This document shows positions 22,258 through 34,300 of a stretch of 46,685 nt of DNA, in pieces. The DNA comes from Collinsella sp. An268. GTDB taxonomy: Bacteria > Actinomycetota > Coriobacteriia > Coriobacteriales > Coriobacteriaceae. The position numbers and the translations under genes were made by a program. How positions within the stretch are numbered: the first letter of the stretch is position 1; every line of letters starts with the position of its first letter. The stretch lies in NCBI RefSeq assembly GCF_002159765.1, contig NZ_NFJH01000013.1, positions 1 through 46,685 of the forward strand, read 5' to 3'. The notes under the pieces are model-generated. The model had not been told where the DNA came from, did no database searches, and saw nothing but the letters and a program-made list of their open reading frames with translations.

Positions 22258-23172
22258 ATGAACCAGTTCGCCGTCGTAACGGATAGCGCCGCCGACATCC
22301 CGCTTGCTCTGGCTGAGAAATGGGGCATCCATGTGGTGCCGCTGCATGTGGTGTTCCAAGGTAAGGACTATCGCGACGGTGTGGACATCACCACTCCCGA
22401 GCTGCTGAGGATGATGGACGGCGCCGAGGCCCTGCCCGTAACCTCGCAGCCCACCCCGGCGGACTTTCTCGAGGTGTACAAGGAGCTCTTTGAGGCCGGT
22501 TACACGCAGATTCTCTCAATCCACCTCGCCCGCGCGCTTTCCGCCACCATCGAGAGCGCCCGCGCCATCGCCGGGCAGATTCCCGAGGGGCTGCGCCTTG
22601 AGGTGGTTGACTCCTGCACCGCCACGGTCGCCCAGGGCGCCATGGTGCTCGAGGCCGCGGTCATCGCCCAGCGCGGCGGCACCATCGAGGAGGCGCTCGA
22701 GCGCATCGATGCTATCCGCCGGAGCTATCACATCTACTTCTCGCCGGATACGCTCGACAACCTGGTAAAGGGCGGCCGCGCCACCAAGGCGCAGGGGTTT
22801 GCCACCACGCTCCTCAACATCAAGCTCGTCATCGGCCTTTTGGAGGACGGCTCCATTGAGGTCGAGAAGAAGGCCAAGGGCGTTAAGGGCGCCATCTCGC
22901 ATATGGCCAAGCAGGTTGCGGCGGACGCCGAGGCGACGGGCGAGCTCATCTACTACGTGCTGCACACCAACCAGCGCGAACGCGCCTATCAGATAGCCGA
23001 GACCATCAAAAAGACCGGCGCGCCCGTTCGTGAGCTCACGGAGGGCACCATCGGCCCGGTCATCGCGACGCACGTGGGTGAGGGCGCCATCGGCATCTTT
23101 ACCATGCCGGCGGCCCTGCACGCTCCCGAGCTGGACGATCTGGCGGATTATCTCACACCGAATTTCTCGTAA
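22258..23172 (+). CDS. DegV family fatty-acid-binding protein
   Basis: DegV proteins bind a fatty acid; in Firmicutes the related FakB proteins present it to a kinase. Conserved marks are VTDSAADIPLALAEKWGI, the VTSQPTPADFLEVYKEL segment, the SIHLARALSATIESA segment, VVDSCTATVAQGAMV and YFSPDTLDNLVKGGR. The last part has GPVIATHVGEGAIGIF, near the lipid-binding pocket. The 304-residue length is slightly above average. GAGAGG lies before the ATG. No FakA kinase gene is seen next to it, so whether it serves lipid activation is not shown. Confidence 0.92.
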   Translation: MNQFAVVTDSAADIPLALAEKWGIHVVPLHVVFQGKDYRDGVDITTPELLRMMDGAEALPVTSQPTPADFLEVYKELFEAGYTQILSIHLARALSATIESARAIAGQIPEGLRLEVVDSCTATVAQGAMVLEAAVIAQRGGTIEEALERIDAIRRSYHIYFSPDTLDNLVKGGRATKAQGFATTLLNIKLVIGLLEDGSIEVEKKAKGVKGAISHMAKQVAADAEATGELIYYVLHTNQRERAYQIAETIKKTGAPVRELTEGTIGPVIATHVGEGAIGIFTMPAALHAPELDDLADYLTPNFS

Positions 23173-23349
23173 GTCTGCATACCATGCATGCCCGGTGCGC
23201 AGATGGAGTCCTGCCGATCCGTTTCTAAATACGCGGTCACTCAGCACCGTTGGCTGGTAGAGTAGAAGGTGGCGAATACATCGAGCCCAGGCACCTGATG
23301 CCTGGGCCGTGTGGGCGCGCCTGCGGGCGGGCCGGGAGGAGCTGATCCC

Positions 23350-24645
23350 ATGGGGAACACCATCAACATCCTGCTGCTGGGCAGCGGCGGCCGCGAGCAC
23401 GCGTTGGCGGCCAAGCTGGCCGAGAGCCCGCGCTGCGGCGAGCTCTTTATCGCGCCGGGCAACGGCGGTACGCTCGCGGTGGGCGAGAACGTCGCGCTGG
23501 ACGAGAACGATCCGGCGGCGGTGGCCGACTTCGCGCGCGAGACCAACTGCGGTCTGGTGGTCATCGGCCCCGAGGCTCCGCTGGTAGCAGGCGTTGCCGA
23601 CGCCGTGCGTGCGGCGGGCATCCCCTGCTTTGGCCCCGGTGCCGCCGGCGCGCAGATGGAGGGTTCCAAGAAGTTCTCCAAGGAGCTCATGGGGCGCGCC
23701 AACATCCCCACGGCCGCCTACGGGAGCTTTACCGAGCTCGAGCCGGCACTCGCCTACGTGCGTGTGCAGGGTGCGCCCCTCGTGGTAAAGGCCGACGGCC
23801 TGGCTGCTGGCAAGGGCGTTGTGGTTGCATCCACGCTCGAGGAGGCCGAGGACGCGGTGCGCGCCTGCTTTGAGGGCGCGTTTGGCGCCGCCGGCTCCAC
23901 GGTGGTTATCGAGGAGTGCCTGACCGGCCCCGAGTGCTCGCTTTTGGCCTTTACCGACGGCAAGACGGTGCGGCCCATGGCGACGTCGCAAGATCACAAG
24001 CGCGCCCTCGAGGGGGACCTCGGCCCCAACACGGGCGGCATGGGTGTGTACAGCCCGGTGCCCATCGTGACGGAGGCAGAGCATGCCGAGATGGAGCGCA
24101 TCATGGCGGCGACCGTGGCCGAGCTTGCAGCCGAGGGTATCGACTACCGCGGCTGCCTCTACGGCGGTTTCATGCTCACGCCGGAGGGTCCCAAGGTGCT
24201 GGAGTTCAACGCGCGCTTTGGCGATCCGGAGACGCAGGTTATCCTGCCGCGCCTGGAGAACGACCTCGTCGAGGTTATGCTCGCGTGCGCCAACCAGACG
24301 CTTGATGAGGTGGAGCTCAGCTGGCGTCCCGAGTGGGCGGTAAGCGTGGTGCTCACGAGTGCGGGGTACCCGGGCAGCTACGAGAAGGGCAAGGTTATCA
24401 CCGGTATCGAGGATGCCGAGGCCATGGAGAACGTGACGGTCTACCACGCCGGCACCGCCGTCAACGATGCGGGCGAGCTGGTTACGGCGGGTGGCCGCGT
24501 GCTGGATGTAACAGCGCTGGGCGAGACGTTTGAGGCGGCGCGCGACCTCGCCTATGCCGCCTGCGAGAAAATCTCCTTCGAGGGCAAGACGCTGCGTCGT
24601 GACATCGGCCTGCGCGCCCTCAAGGGCCGTGAGGCGTGGGCGTAA
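23350..24645 (+). CDS. purD: Phosphoribosylamine--glycine ligase (GARS)
   Basis: PurD is the ATP-grasp enzyme that makes glycinamide ribonucleotide in purine synthesis. It begins [23 protein letters not shown], the standard GARS opening. [42 protein letters not shown] and [26 protein letters not shown] are family motifs. The length (431 residues) is normal. I take the ATG at 23350 with GGGAGGAG upstream; the open frame before it (from 23311) lacks conservation. It lies near purA, both in the adenine branch, but a DegV gene intervenes. Confidence 0.97.
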   Translation: MGNTINILLLGSGGREHALAAKLAESPRCGELFIAPGNGGTLAVGENVALDENDPAAVADFARETNCGLVVIGPEAPLVAGVADAVRAAGIPCFGPGAAGAQMEGSKKFSKELMGRANIPTAAYGSFTELEPALAYVRVQGAPLVVKADGLAAGKGVVVASTLEEAEDAVRACFEGAFGAAGSTVVIEECLTGPECSLLAFTDGKTVRPMATSQDHKRALEGDLGPNTGGMGVYSPVPIVTEAEHAEMERIMAATVAELAAEGIDYRGCLYGGFMLTPEGPKVLEFNARFGDPETQVILPRLENDLVEVMLACANQTLDEVELSWRPEWAVSVVLTSAGYPGSYEKGKVITGIEDAEAMENVTVYHAGTAVNDAGELVTAGGRVLDVTALGETFEAARDLAYAACEKISFEGKTLRRDIGLRALKGREAWA

Positions 24646-24713
24646 CAAGCTGATTGCCAACCGAGCGCCGTTGCAGCAACTTCGGCGGTAGTTGCATGGC
24701 AATCGATTGAGGG

Positions 24714-24738
24714 CGGGGTCTGCACAGGCCCCGTCTTT
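24714..24738 (+). terminator. Terminator after purD
   Basis: CGGGGTC and GGCCCCG form a 7-bp stem (one G-U pair) with loop TGCACA, followed by TCTTT. Confidence 0.6.
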
Positions 24739-24761
24739 GGTCTAGCGCATAACCTCAACGT

Positions 24762-24904
24762 GAGGTCAACCTTAGGGTTTAGCACGAGGCTAAATTGAGG
24801 TTTAGCGTGCACCTAGATGAGGTTTAGCAAGAAACCAGCAGGTAAAAGCCTAAACATCACCAGAATCCTAAATTGAGGTTTAGGATGAGGTTAATGAGGT
24901 TTAG
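24762..24904. repeat. TGAGGTTTAG word array
   Basis: TGAGGTTTAG occurs at 24796-24805, 24818-24827, 24874-24883 and 24895-24904, with partial copies at 24762, 24774, 24785 and 24886. Two copies sit in matching palindromes, GCTAAATTGAGGTTTAGC (24789-24806) and CCTAAATTGAGGTTTAGG (24867-24884). The outer base pair is swapped between them, as if pairing were conserved. Confidence 0.75.
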
Positions 24905-25390
24905 GCGTTACTTGGCCGTGCGGCGTGCGGGGATTATCCTGCCCTCGGGCAATCGGCCGCTCGCGGATGATCATGGGATAGGGTGCAGCTCGGTGGAGTC
25001 TAGGTGACCGGTATAATGGACAGCCCCTAGAATCCATGAGGTATTACGTAATAGAGACCAATACACCCCGTCTAGCAGGACGGACGTTCTCAAATTCTTC
25101 AAGGTGAGCGGTCCGAATAGGGGTATGAGCGGTATCTCGCACGACACGAGTGTTATTCGACCATTACGCAAAACTTAAAGATGAATATAATTTAGATGTG
25201 GAAAACATTGGCTATTACCTGCATAAATAACAAGCCACATACCCCGTACATTAGGTAGAGGGGGTACATATTTAAGCAAATCTTAAACCTTAAAGCGAAA
25301 CTAGAATGTTCCATGTCTATCGCTATGCCGTGGCGATAGCTGTGCGCAAATGAACCAGAACTGCCCGCGCACATTGGAGGAGAAGGATAG

Positions 25391-28300
25391 GTGTCGCTGA
25401 TGTACTTGGGAAAGAAGAAGCGGTTTGGAGGACGGCTCTTTGCCCTGCTTGCCGCTCTGCTGGTCGTCGCAAGCACGCTCTTTGCCGTGCCGGCATACGC
25501 TGCCGATGGATCCACTTCGGGGAATCCCGTAGCGGACTTCTTCGGTGGTATTGCACAGACGCTTGGTCTTGCACCGGTGGATGAGAGCCCCAATGTTCAG
25601 GTGCTCTCGACCGAGGGTGCCGATACCGTGGTCGATCCCAACACGACAAATGTCTGGACTAACTTCACGCGTCCGGGCGGCCAGCCGTCTACGCAGAACG
25701 TCGGTCGCATCTGGACCGACAAGAGCGTGTTCGACGGGGATTACTCGTTCACTAACGACAACGATGCCGGGCTGAACGGCAAGAAGGTGGAAAAGGGCGA
25801 CTCCGACTTCCTTGTGAGCCTGTCCGCGCTCTCGTCGACCTCGAACCTCAAAGAGATGGTCAAAACCAGCCAACCGCTCGATATTGTGCTGGTGCTCGAT
25901 ACCTCTGGTTCCATGAGCGGCAGCAAGATGACCAATCTCAAGAACGCTGCCAACAGCTTTATCGATGCGACGGCTGAGAACAACCGCGGGCTCGAGCAGG
26001 ACCAGCAGACGCGTCTTGCAATAGTCCGGTTCGCGAGCGGAGCGAACACAGAGCGGCAGCTGAACTATGTAACCGACCAGAACGTTCAGCAGTACAAGAG
26101 CACCATCAATGGTTTCCGCGCGAGCGGCGCCACATATGCTGAAGAGGGTCTGCAGCAGGCGCAGAATGAGCTCGACCGCAACGGGCGTGCTGACGTGCAG
26201 CAGATCGTCATCTTCTTCACCGATGGTGAGCCGAACCATCAGAATGGGTTTGATAACGTAGTCGCTGCCGAGGCGGTCAACACTGCCCATGAGATGAAGC
26301 AGGACGGGACCATCGTCTATGCGATCGGCGTTATGAACGGGGCCGATGCATCGGTAACCGACGACGACGGCTTCAACGAGTACATGAACGGTGTTTCCAG
26401 CAACTATCCCAACGCAACCGCCAATGGTTCGAACGGTAGCTTTTTTGATTGGGATGGCTATTACAACACCACCTTCGGCGAGCGCGCCGAGGGTGACTAC
26501 TACAAGGCTGCTTCCGACCCGGATTCAATCGAAGAGATCTTCGACGAGATCTCCGATGAAGTTCAGCAGGGTGTTGGTTCCGGTTCCCCCATTGAGGAGA
26601 ACACTCAGCAGGGCAACACCGAGCCCGGTACGCTTACGTTTGAGGATCAGCTCGGCAACTACATGCAGGTGACGGGCACGGGCGCTGGTACCGGTAAGAT
26701 TCAGCTTGCCTATGGTGACCAGATTTACACCAGCGACAATAAGACCACCCTAGGCAATACCGATACCTATCACTTCAGCGGCGCTGTAGATGGCAACGCG
26801 GTCTATGGTGCAGCCAACCTTTCCGATTTGGTGGTGACCGTCGAGCGCAGCGATGACCTCGCTACAGGCGACAAGATCACCGTGACGCTTCCCGCCTCGC
26901 TGCTGCCCATGCGTCACTATGACGTGGATACCGACGCCAACACCATGACCGTGTCGCAGGCATACCCCGTCCGCCTGTTCTACGGCGTGAGCCTCAAGGC
27001 GGACGCGAAGACCGCGCTCGGCACCCCGACGAGCGAGGTATATGCTGACATTGTCAAGTCCCAGACGTCCGACGATGGTGCTTCCATCGACTTCTACTCC
27101 AACAGCTTCACCAAGGGCGCTGCCGATGGTTCCACCACGGCGTCCTTCTCTCCCAACGCGGGCAACAAGTTCTACTACTACACGCAGGACACGACGCTCT
27201 ACACCAATCCGGAGTGCACAACTGAGGCGAACTGGAATACCGCCAGAAACGCCAACACGCTCTACTACAAGGACGTGTACTGGGTCCAGACCGGAGACGG
27301 CAACGGGGCGCGCGAGGTGACCGACGGCTACGGCACCGTGACGAGCGGTACCGCCGAGTGGAACGCTATCGTGAGGCCGTACCAGGGCGGTGCGTACTAC
27401 ATCCCCGCGAACACCCAGCGCACGGAGCGCCCGCATACCCTGACGGATGGTAAAGACTCTAACGCTACCGGCACGGCGGCTAACGTCCTGAACCCGTCGT
27501 GGACCGAGGCCGGTGATGTGACCCAGGCGCTCGGCAACAACGGCAAGCTGTCGTTCGAGAAGCCCGGTTCGCTCGAGATCAAGAAGAATGTCGATTGGGG
27601 CAACGCTTCCGATCAGACCAAGCAGGACAAGAACGAGTTCACGTTTGACATCACGAATGCAGCCGCTCCGACTGGTGAGGGCGAGGCAACCGAGCCTCTT
27701 GCCGGTACGTACAACTACTACGTAGGCGATTCTGATACCGCTGCCGGTCAGGTGACGTTCACCAACGGCTCGGCAACGCTGACCGTTGACGGTGGCACCA
27801 CGGTCCGCATTGACGGGCTTCCCGCTGGCACGACGTTTACCGTGACCGAGCAGGGTGTCGGTCAGAACGGCTGGACGGTGACGGACGCAACGAGCCAGGA
27901 GAATGTCGAGAACACCAACACTACGGATGGTGTTGTGACTGGTACGATTCCTGCTGGCTCGCAGGCATCGCTCACGTTCAGCAATGCATATCATGCGAAC
28001 GAGGTGAATCTCAGCGCTAACACTACGCTCAAGGTGCAGAAGAATCTCGAGGGCCGCGATTGGCGCGACACCGACTCCTTCGACTTCACGATTACTGGAT
28101 TCCGCGCGCCTTCGGTCGTTGATCCGGTGCCCGTACCCGAGGACACTGTTATAACCGTTGACGCCAGCACGGATGCGTACACGGCATCCTTCGGGGACAT
28201 CACTTTTGATACACCTGGTGAGTATCGTTACGCCATCCAGGAAAATGGTGATCCCGAGCAGCCCATCGCCGGTATTGATTACTCCGACGCCATCTATCGT

Positions 28301-31300
28301 GTAACCGTGATGGTTGGCGACAGCGGAACCGGCTCGCTCGTCATTGACTCGGTGAAGATTGAGCTTATGTACGACGACGGCGGCAACCTGGCGAATACGG
28401 AGAACGAGGGCACGCCTGTTGAGGGCGATACGATGGCCTTCAAGAACACCTACAACGCCAGTACCGATACCGAGGGCATCCAGGGCAGGAAGGTTTACAA
28501 CGACACCACGGGAAACAACCCCTACGAGGGTGGTAAGTTCAGCTTCAAGCTTGAGGCCCAGGGTGGCTTTGTGACCGGTAGCGGAAATGTTAATAATCTG
28601 ACGATCCCCGCCGCGAACACCCCGATGCCGGATAACGCACAGGATAATGCGGTCACTACATCTAACGTGGGCGAGAACTTCACCTTCCCGACGATCACCT
28701 TCGACGGTAACGACGCGGGCAACACGTATGTCTACAAAGTGACCGAGGTTAATACCGGCGAGGCTGGTATGACCTACAGCGCTGCCGAGCATACGGTTCA
28801 GATTAGCGTCGAGGAGGTAGCCGGCGCTGACGGTACCCACATCGTTGCGACGGTACAGGCTCCGTATAACAACCCCCAGAACCTCGTGTTCGAGAACACC
28901 TACGATCCTGCCGATGCTACCTTGACAGGTGCTGACGCCATCCACGGCACGAAGACGCTCACCGGCCGCGACATGAAGGACGGCGAGACCTTCTACTTCC
29001 AGCTGACGGCAACGAACGCCGCCGCTCAGAGCGTGCTGCCCAATGCCAAGACGATTGAGGTGACGAGTCTTACCGACGGTTCTGCCAACTTCGACTTCGG
29101 TGAGATGTCCTTCTCCAAGGTGGGCAAGTATACGTTCACGGTGAACGAGGTTGCCGATCAGAACGGCACCGAGACCACCAACGTCTCCGGCATGACCTAC
29201 GACGCCAACATTTGCACTGTGACGGTAGACGTGACGGACAACAAGCAGGGCGCTCTCGTTGCCGATGTGACCTACAGCAACGACGTGAACAGCTCGGTGA
29301 CCGACAAGGCTCAGTTCAACAACACCTACGAGGCGTCCATGAACTACGGCGCCGAGGGTGCTGGCGGCATCGTGGTGACCAAGACGCTGAATGATCGTGC
29401 CGAGGAAAACAACACCTTCCTCTTCACCATCACGGGTGAAAACGAGGAAGATACCGCCAAGCTGCATGATCAGGACCGCAAGTTCAGCCATGGGCCGCTG
29501 ACGCCCGGTGTTCCCAATGAGATGGAGAAGCTCCAGCAGCTGACCTTCGACGAGACGGACGCCGGCAAGACCTATACGTTCATTGTTGACGAGCTTGAAG
29601 ACGAGTTCGGTCCTAACGAATCCGCAGATACACTCAAGGGCGTTGACTTCGACCAGTCCCAGTACCGCGTTGACATTGAGGTGCTGGACAACGGCGACGG
29701 CACCATGCATACCGTCACCACGGTGACAAAGACCATGGACAGGAACGGCTCGGCCGTGAACGAGGCCGTGTACGGTCCCTCGGATTCTGCAACTGATGGC
29801 TATACGGCCCCGAAGTTTGGCTTCGTGAACGACTACAACCCCGATCCGGCTGTGGTTGGCGGCAGCGCTGACGCAAAGATCCAAGTGACCAAGACCGTTG
29901 AGGGTGCGGATTCCGCGGCGGACTACACCTTCACGCTGACGCCCGTGGACCCGGACCAAGCTCAGTACATCGAGGGCCTGACTGACGGCAAGCTCGAGGT
30001 TTCCACCAACGGGACCATTGCCGAAGGCACTTCCCAGACGGTCGAGTTCGGTGAACTCAGGTTCACCAAGGCCGATTCGTATGGCTTCATCGTGAAAGAG
30101 AACCAGCCTGCCGAGGATGCTGGTTGGACGTTTGACGATGCGGACGGCGACGACGCTACCGACACGCACTACGTAGAGATTGTCATCACCGACAAGAACG
30201 CCGAAGGCAAGTATGACGGCAAGCTCTACGTTGAGAGCGTGACGAGCGATGCCGGTGCGGACCAGCCGGTTCAGATCACCAACAGTTACAAGGCTGACCC
30301 GGTGGTCGTGGGCGGCGAAGATGCCGAGCAGCAGATCACTGTTCAGAAGAGCGTGACGGGTGATGACACCGCTGCAGACGCTGAGTTCAACTTCCTGCTT
30401 GAGCCGGTGGTGGACGACACCAACACCGAGGCTGTATGGAGGGCCAACGTTGAGGCCGCGGAAGCAGGCTTCGAACCGAAGACCACCATTACCGGCGGCG
30501 TGACCACTGACACTCCCAAGACCGCTACGTTCGGCGGCATCAGGTTCAAGGCTGCGGGCGACTATACCTTCAAGGTGACCGAGGTTGAGGGCACCGACGA
30601 TCAGGCCGATCCGAGCGGCTGGACCTACGACGGTCACGAGGCCTTCGTAACGGTCCATGTCACCGACAATGGCGAGGGCAAGCTCGGGGCAACGGTGAGC
30701 TATAACAACGACGGCGCCACGGGTGCGGATAAGGGCGTTACCAACGCCGCCGCGTTCACCAACACCTATACCGGTAGCGGCGAGCTTGACGGTGCGACGG
30801 ACCTTGTGGTGACCAAGAACCTGGTGGGCCGCGATTGGACCGCCGATGACGAGTTCACCTTCTCGATTGCAGCGGGCGATCCGACAACGCAGCAGGCTGT
30901 TGATGCTGGGAACGTGACGTTGCCCGACAGCCCGATTACCATTGACTCCGAAACCAAGAACCACATTGCGGCATTTGGCAACATCCAGTTCTCTGGCTCG
31001 GGTGAGCATACCTACACGTTTGTTGTGAAGGAGAATGTGCCCGAAGGTGCCAATGCCGACAACGGCTGGACTTTTGACCACCTCACTTATGACAACAGCT
31101 TCAAGACGGTGACGGTGCACGTGACCGACAACGGCAGCGGTGAGCTGACGGCAGAGCTTGTTGATGAGTCGAGCGACGAGTTGACCTTCACCAATGTGTA
31201 CTACAACCCGGATGAGGCCAAGGAATCTGCACCGGCTGAGGGCGACACCAACGGCGTGCAGGTGGGTGACATCCTGACCTACACCATCGACTGGGCCAAC

Positions 31301-34300
31301 AACGCTGTGAACGAAAATGGTGTGCCTGTTGCCGCTGAAGTGACTGTTACCGATAAACTGCCGGTTGGCTTGGTGTACGTTGGCGTGCCCGAGGGCGCAA
31401 TCAAGCCAACGAGCGTTTCCGATGATAACAAGACCATCGTTTGGGAACTTGGCAAGCAGGCCGTTGGCGCTGCGGATACCCTCACCTTCAACGCGCGGGT
31501 GACCGAGGATGCGGCACCTGCGGGCGAGGTGAACAACCAGGCCACGGTGACGGTTGGCAACAACGAACATGAGACCAACACCACCCACGACGAAATTGGC
31601 ACTGGCAATCTGACCATCTCCAAGACCGTAACGGTTGACGAGGAGCAGGGCACCCAGATTGACACCAATAAGGCGTTTACGTTCACCATTGCTCTCACCG
31701 ACACTGCCGGTAACCCGTTGACCGGTGCGTATACGCTGGGCAATGTTCCGGGCGAAGAAGCACCGCAGCTCATCTCCTTCGCTGGTGATGAGGCGGCGGA
31801 AATCCCCGCTGGCAGCGCTGTGGTGACGCTGAAACATGGCGAGAACATTGTGATTCAGGGCCTGCCTGAAGGCGCTTCCTACACGGTGACCGAGAACCTT
31901 AACAATGCCGAGGGCGGCGCTGACTACGGCTACGCGCAGGTTGCACCGGTTGACGGCGAGCAGGCTGCAGCGCCGGCTACGGGTACCATCCCGGTGGGCG
32001 ACGAGAACGCCTCCGCTGAGTTCGTGAACGCCTACAGCACCGATCCTGGCGAGGTGCCTGGCACAGGCGATGTGGACAAGGCCTTCAACCTGACCAAGCA
32101 GTTCACTGGCCGCGACGGCAACGCATGGCTCAAGGGCGACCAGTTCAGCTTCACGCTGACTCCGGTTGATGGGGCGCCTATGCCCACCGAAGGCCTGAAC
32201 GAGGACGGCACCAAGACCGTGACCGTTGGCGTCGCTAACGTGGCAGACCCCGAGAACGGCATCGCGTCTATCAACTTCGGTGATATTACGTACGCCACGG
32301 CCGGCACCTACAAGTACACGGTGACCGAGACCAACGCAGGCGACACCATCAACGGCGTCACCTACGACGGCGATACCGTGGACATCACCGTTACCGTGAC
32401 CGACAACGGATCGGGCAAGTTGACGGCTGCAGTCGCTAAGACCGACGAGGATGCAAACGCGTCCTTCACCAACACCTACGACTCCACCATCCACTACGGT
32501 GCGGATGGCAAGGGCGGCCTCACGATCACCAAGCAGCTCAACAACCGCGACATGACGGCCGGCCAGTTCACCATGACGGTGACGGCTGCAGACGATGCTT
32601 CTGCCGAGAAGATTGGCGGACAGACGGTCGAGCTCAAGTCCGCGGCGGCTGCGGCCAACACGGCTGCGCCTGTGACGGGCAGCCCGTTTGACAACGTGAC
32701 GTTCAACCTCGACGACGCGGGTAAGACGTTCACCTACACCATTGCAGAGACGGGCACCGCGCCTGCGGGCTATCAATTCGACACTAATGTCTACACGGTG
32801 AGTATCACGCCGCGTGACAACGGCGACGGTACGATGACCGTAAGCACGCAGGTTACGAGCGAGGGCGGCTACAACGAGATGACCGAGGGCGTGGCGACGG
32901 TTCCGTTCGTCAACACCTACGACCCCGATCAGACCACCGTGGGTGCCAACGGCAGCGCAAGCATCGTTGCCCACAAGACGCTCGAGAACGATGACATCGC
33001 CAACTACAAGGGTGCCTTCACCTTCAAGGTGACTGGCGGTGATACCGTGGTAGCAACGGGCTCTAACGATGCTGCGGGCAACATTACCTTCAGCGATATC
33101 GCCTACACGAGCGAAGAGCTCTACAAGGCAACGCACGGCGGCTCCGATGTCATCGGCACCGCCACCATGAAAACCGATGAGACGACGGGCAACGAGGTCT
33201 ACACCTTTGCGTACTCTGTGACCGAGGATGCGCTTCCGGGCGATAACGGTGTGAGCTACGTTTCCGGTAACGGTGGTGTGACGGTGGTTGTGACCGACGA
33301 TCACTCCGGGAAGCTCTCCGCCGAGGTCGTGTACGACAATGATGCCCAGAGCATTGAGTTCGTGAATGCGTACGGTACGGGTACCGATGGCGCCACTACG
33401 CTGACTCTTGCGGGCTCTAAGCAGCTCGTTGGCGTGAATGGCGCTCAGGCCCCGGCGCTTAAAGCCGGTCAGTTCAACTTCAGCATTGTGGGCAACGCGG
33501 CCACGGATGGCACGCGCGCTCCGATGCCCGAATCCGCGACGGCTACTAACGCTCAGAGTGGTGCGGTGAGCTTCGGTCCCATCACCTACACGATGGAGAA
33601 CGTCTTTGGTGCTAAGGCTTCGGCAACCGACGAGTCCGCGACAAATGAGGGCATCGAGACCTACACCGCCGGTCGCACCAAGGAGTTCACCTACACCGTG
33701 ACCGAGAATCAGGGCGGCGAGGTTATCGACGGAATCACCTACGATGCCTCCTCCCAGACCATCGAGGTTACGGTGACCGACGAGGGCGACGGCAAGATTT
33801 CCGCAGCCGTGACGGGCGTGTCCGACGCGGCGAAGGGCAATGACGACTTCACCTTCGTGAACACCTATGCGGTCACTCCGGTTGACTCCACGCCCACCGG
33901 CAATGGTGGCTTGACCTTCACCAAGGTGTTCGACCCGCAGTCCGGCACGCGCCAGCTGGCCGAGGGTGACTTCACCTTCCAACTGACCGACGCTGCGGGC
34001 AAGGTAGTGGCCACTGGCACGAACGACGCCAACGGCAAGGTGGCCATGAGCGCCATTAGGTTTACGCAGGCTGGCGATTACAGCTACACGCTGAGCGAGG
34101 TAGTGCCTGAGGGTGCCACCCCCAACGCTGACGGTAGCTACACGCTTGACGGCGTGACCTATCTGCCCGCTCAGTACACGGTGACGGCCCATGTGATGGA
34201 CAACCACAACGGCACGCTTACCGTGACCTGGGACATGACCAACGCCGATGGCGATGCGACGACCACCGCTGAGTTCGTGAACGTGTACAACGTTGATCCC

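Larger units (their letters stand above)
24646..25390. other. 745-base non-coding region upstream of the giant adhesin
   Basis: No gene is seen. The region contains the purD terminator, a TGAGGTTTAG array (24762-24904), a -10-like TATAAT (25012-25017), a 12-bp palindrome TATTACGTAATA (25042-25053) and a second TATAAT (25186-25191) with a weak TTACGC at -35. There is a DnaA-box-like TGTGGAAAA at 25197-25205. A hairpin CTATCGC/GCGATAG (25317-25339) lies in the probable adhesin leader. Size and content suggest elaborate control of the adhesin gene. Confidence 0.6.
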
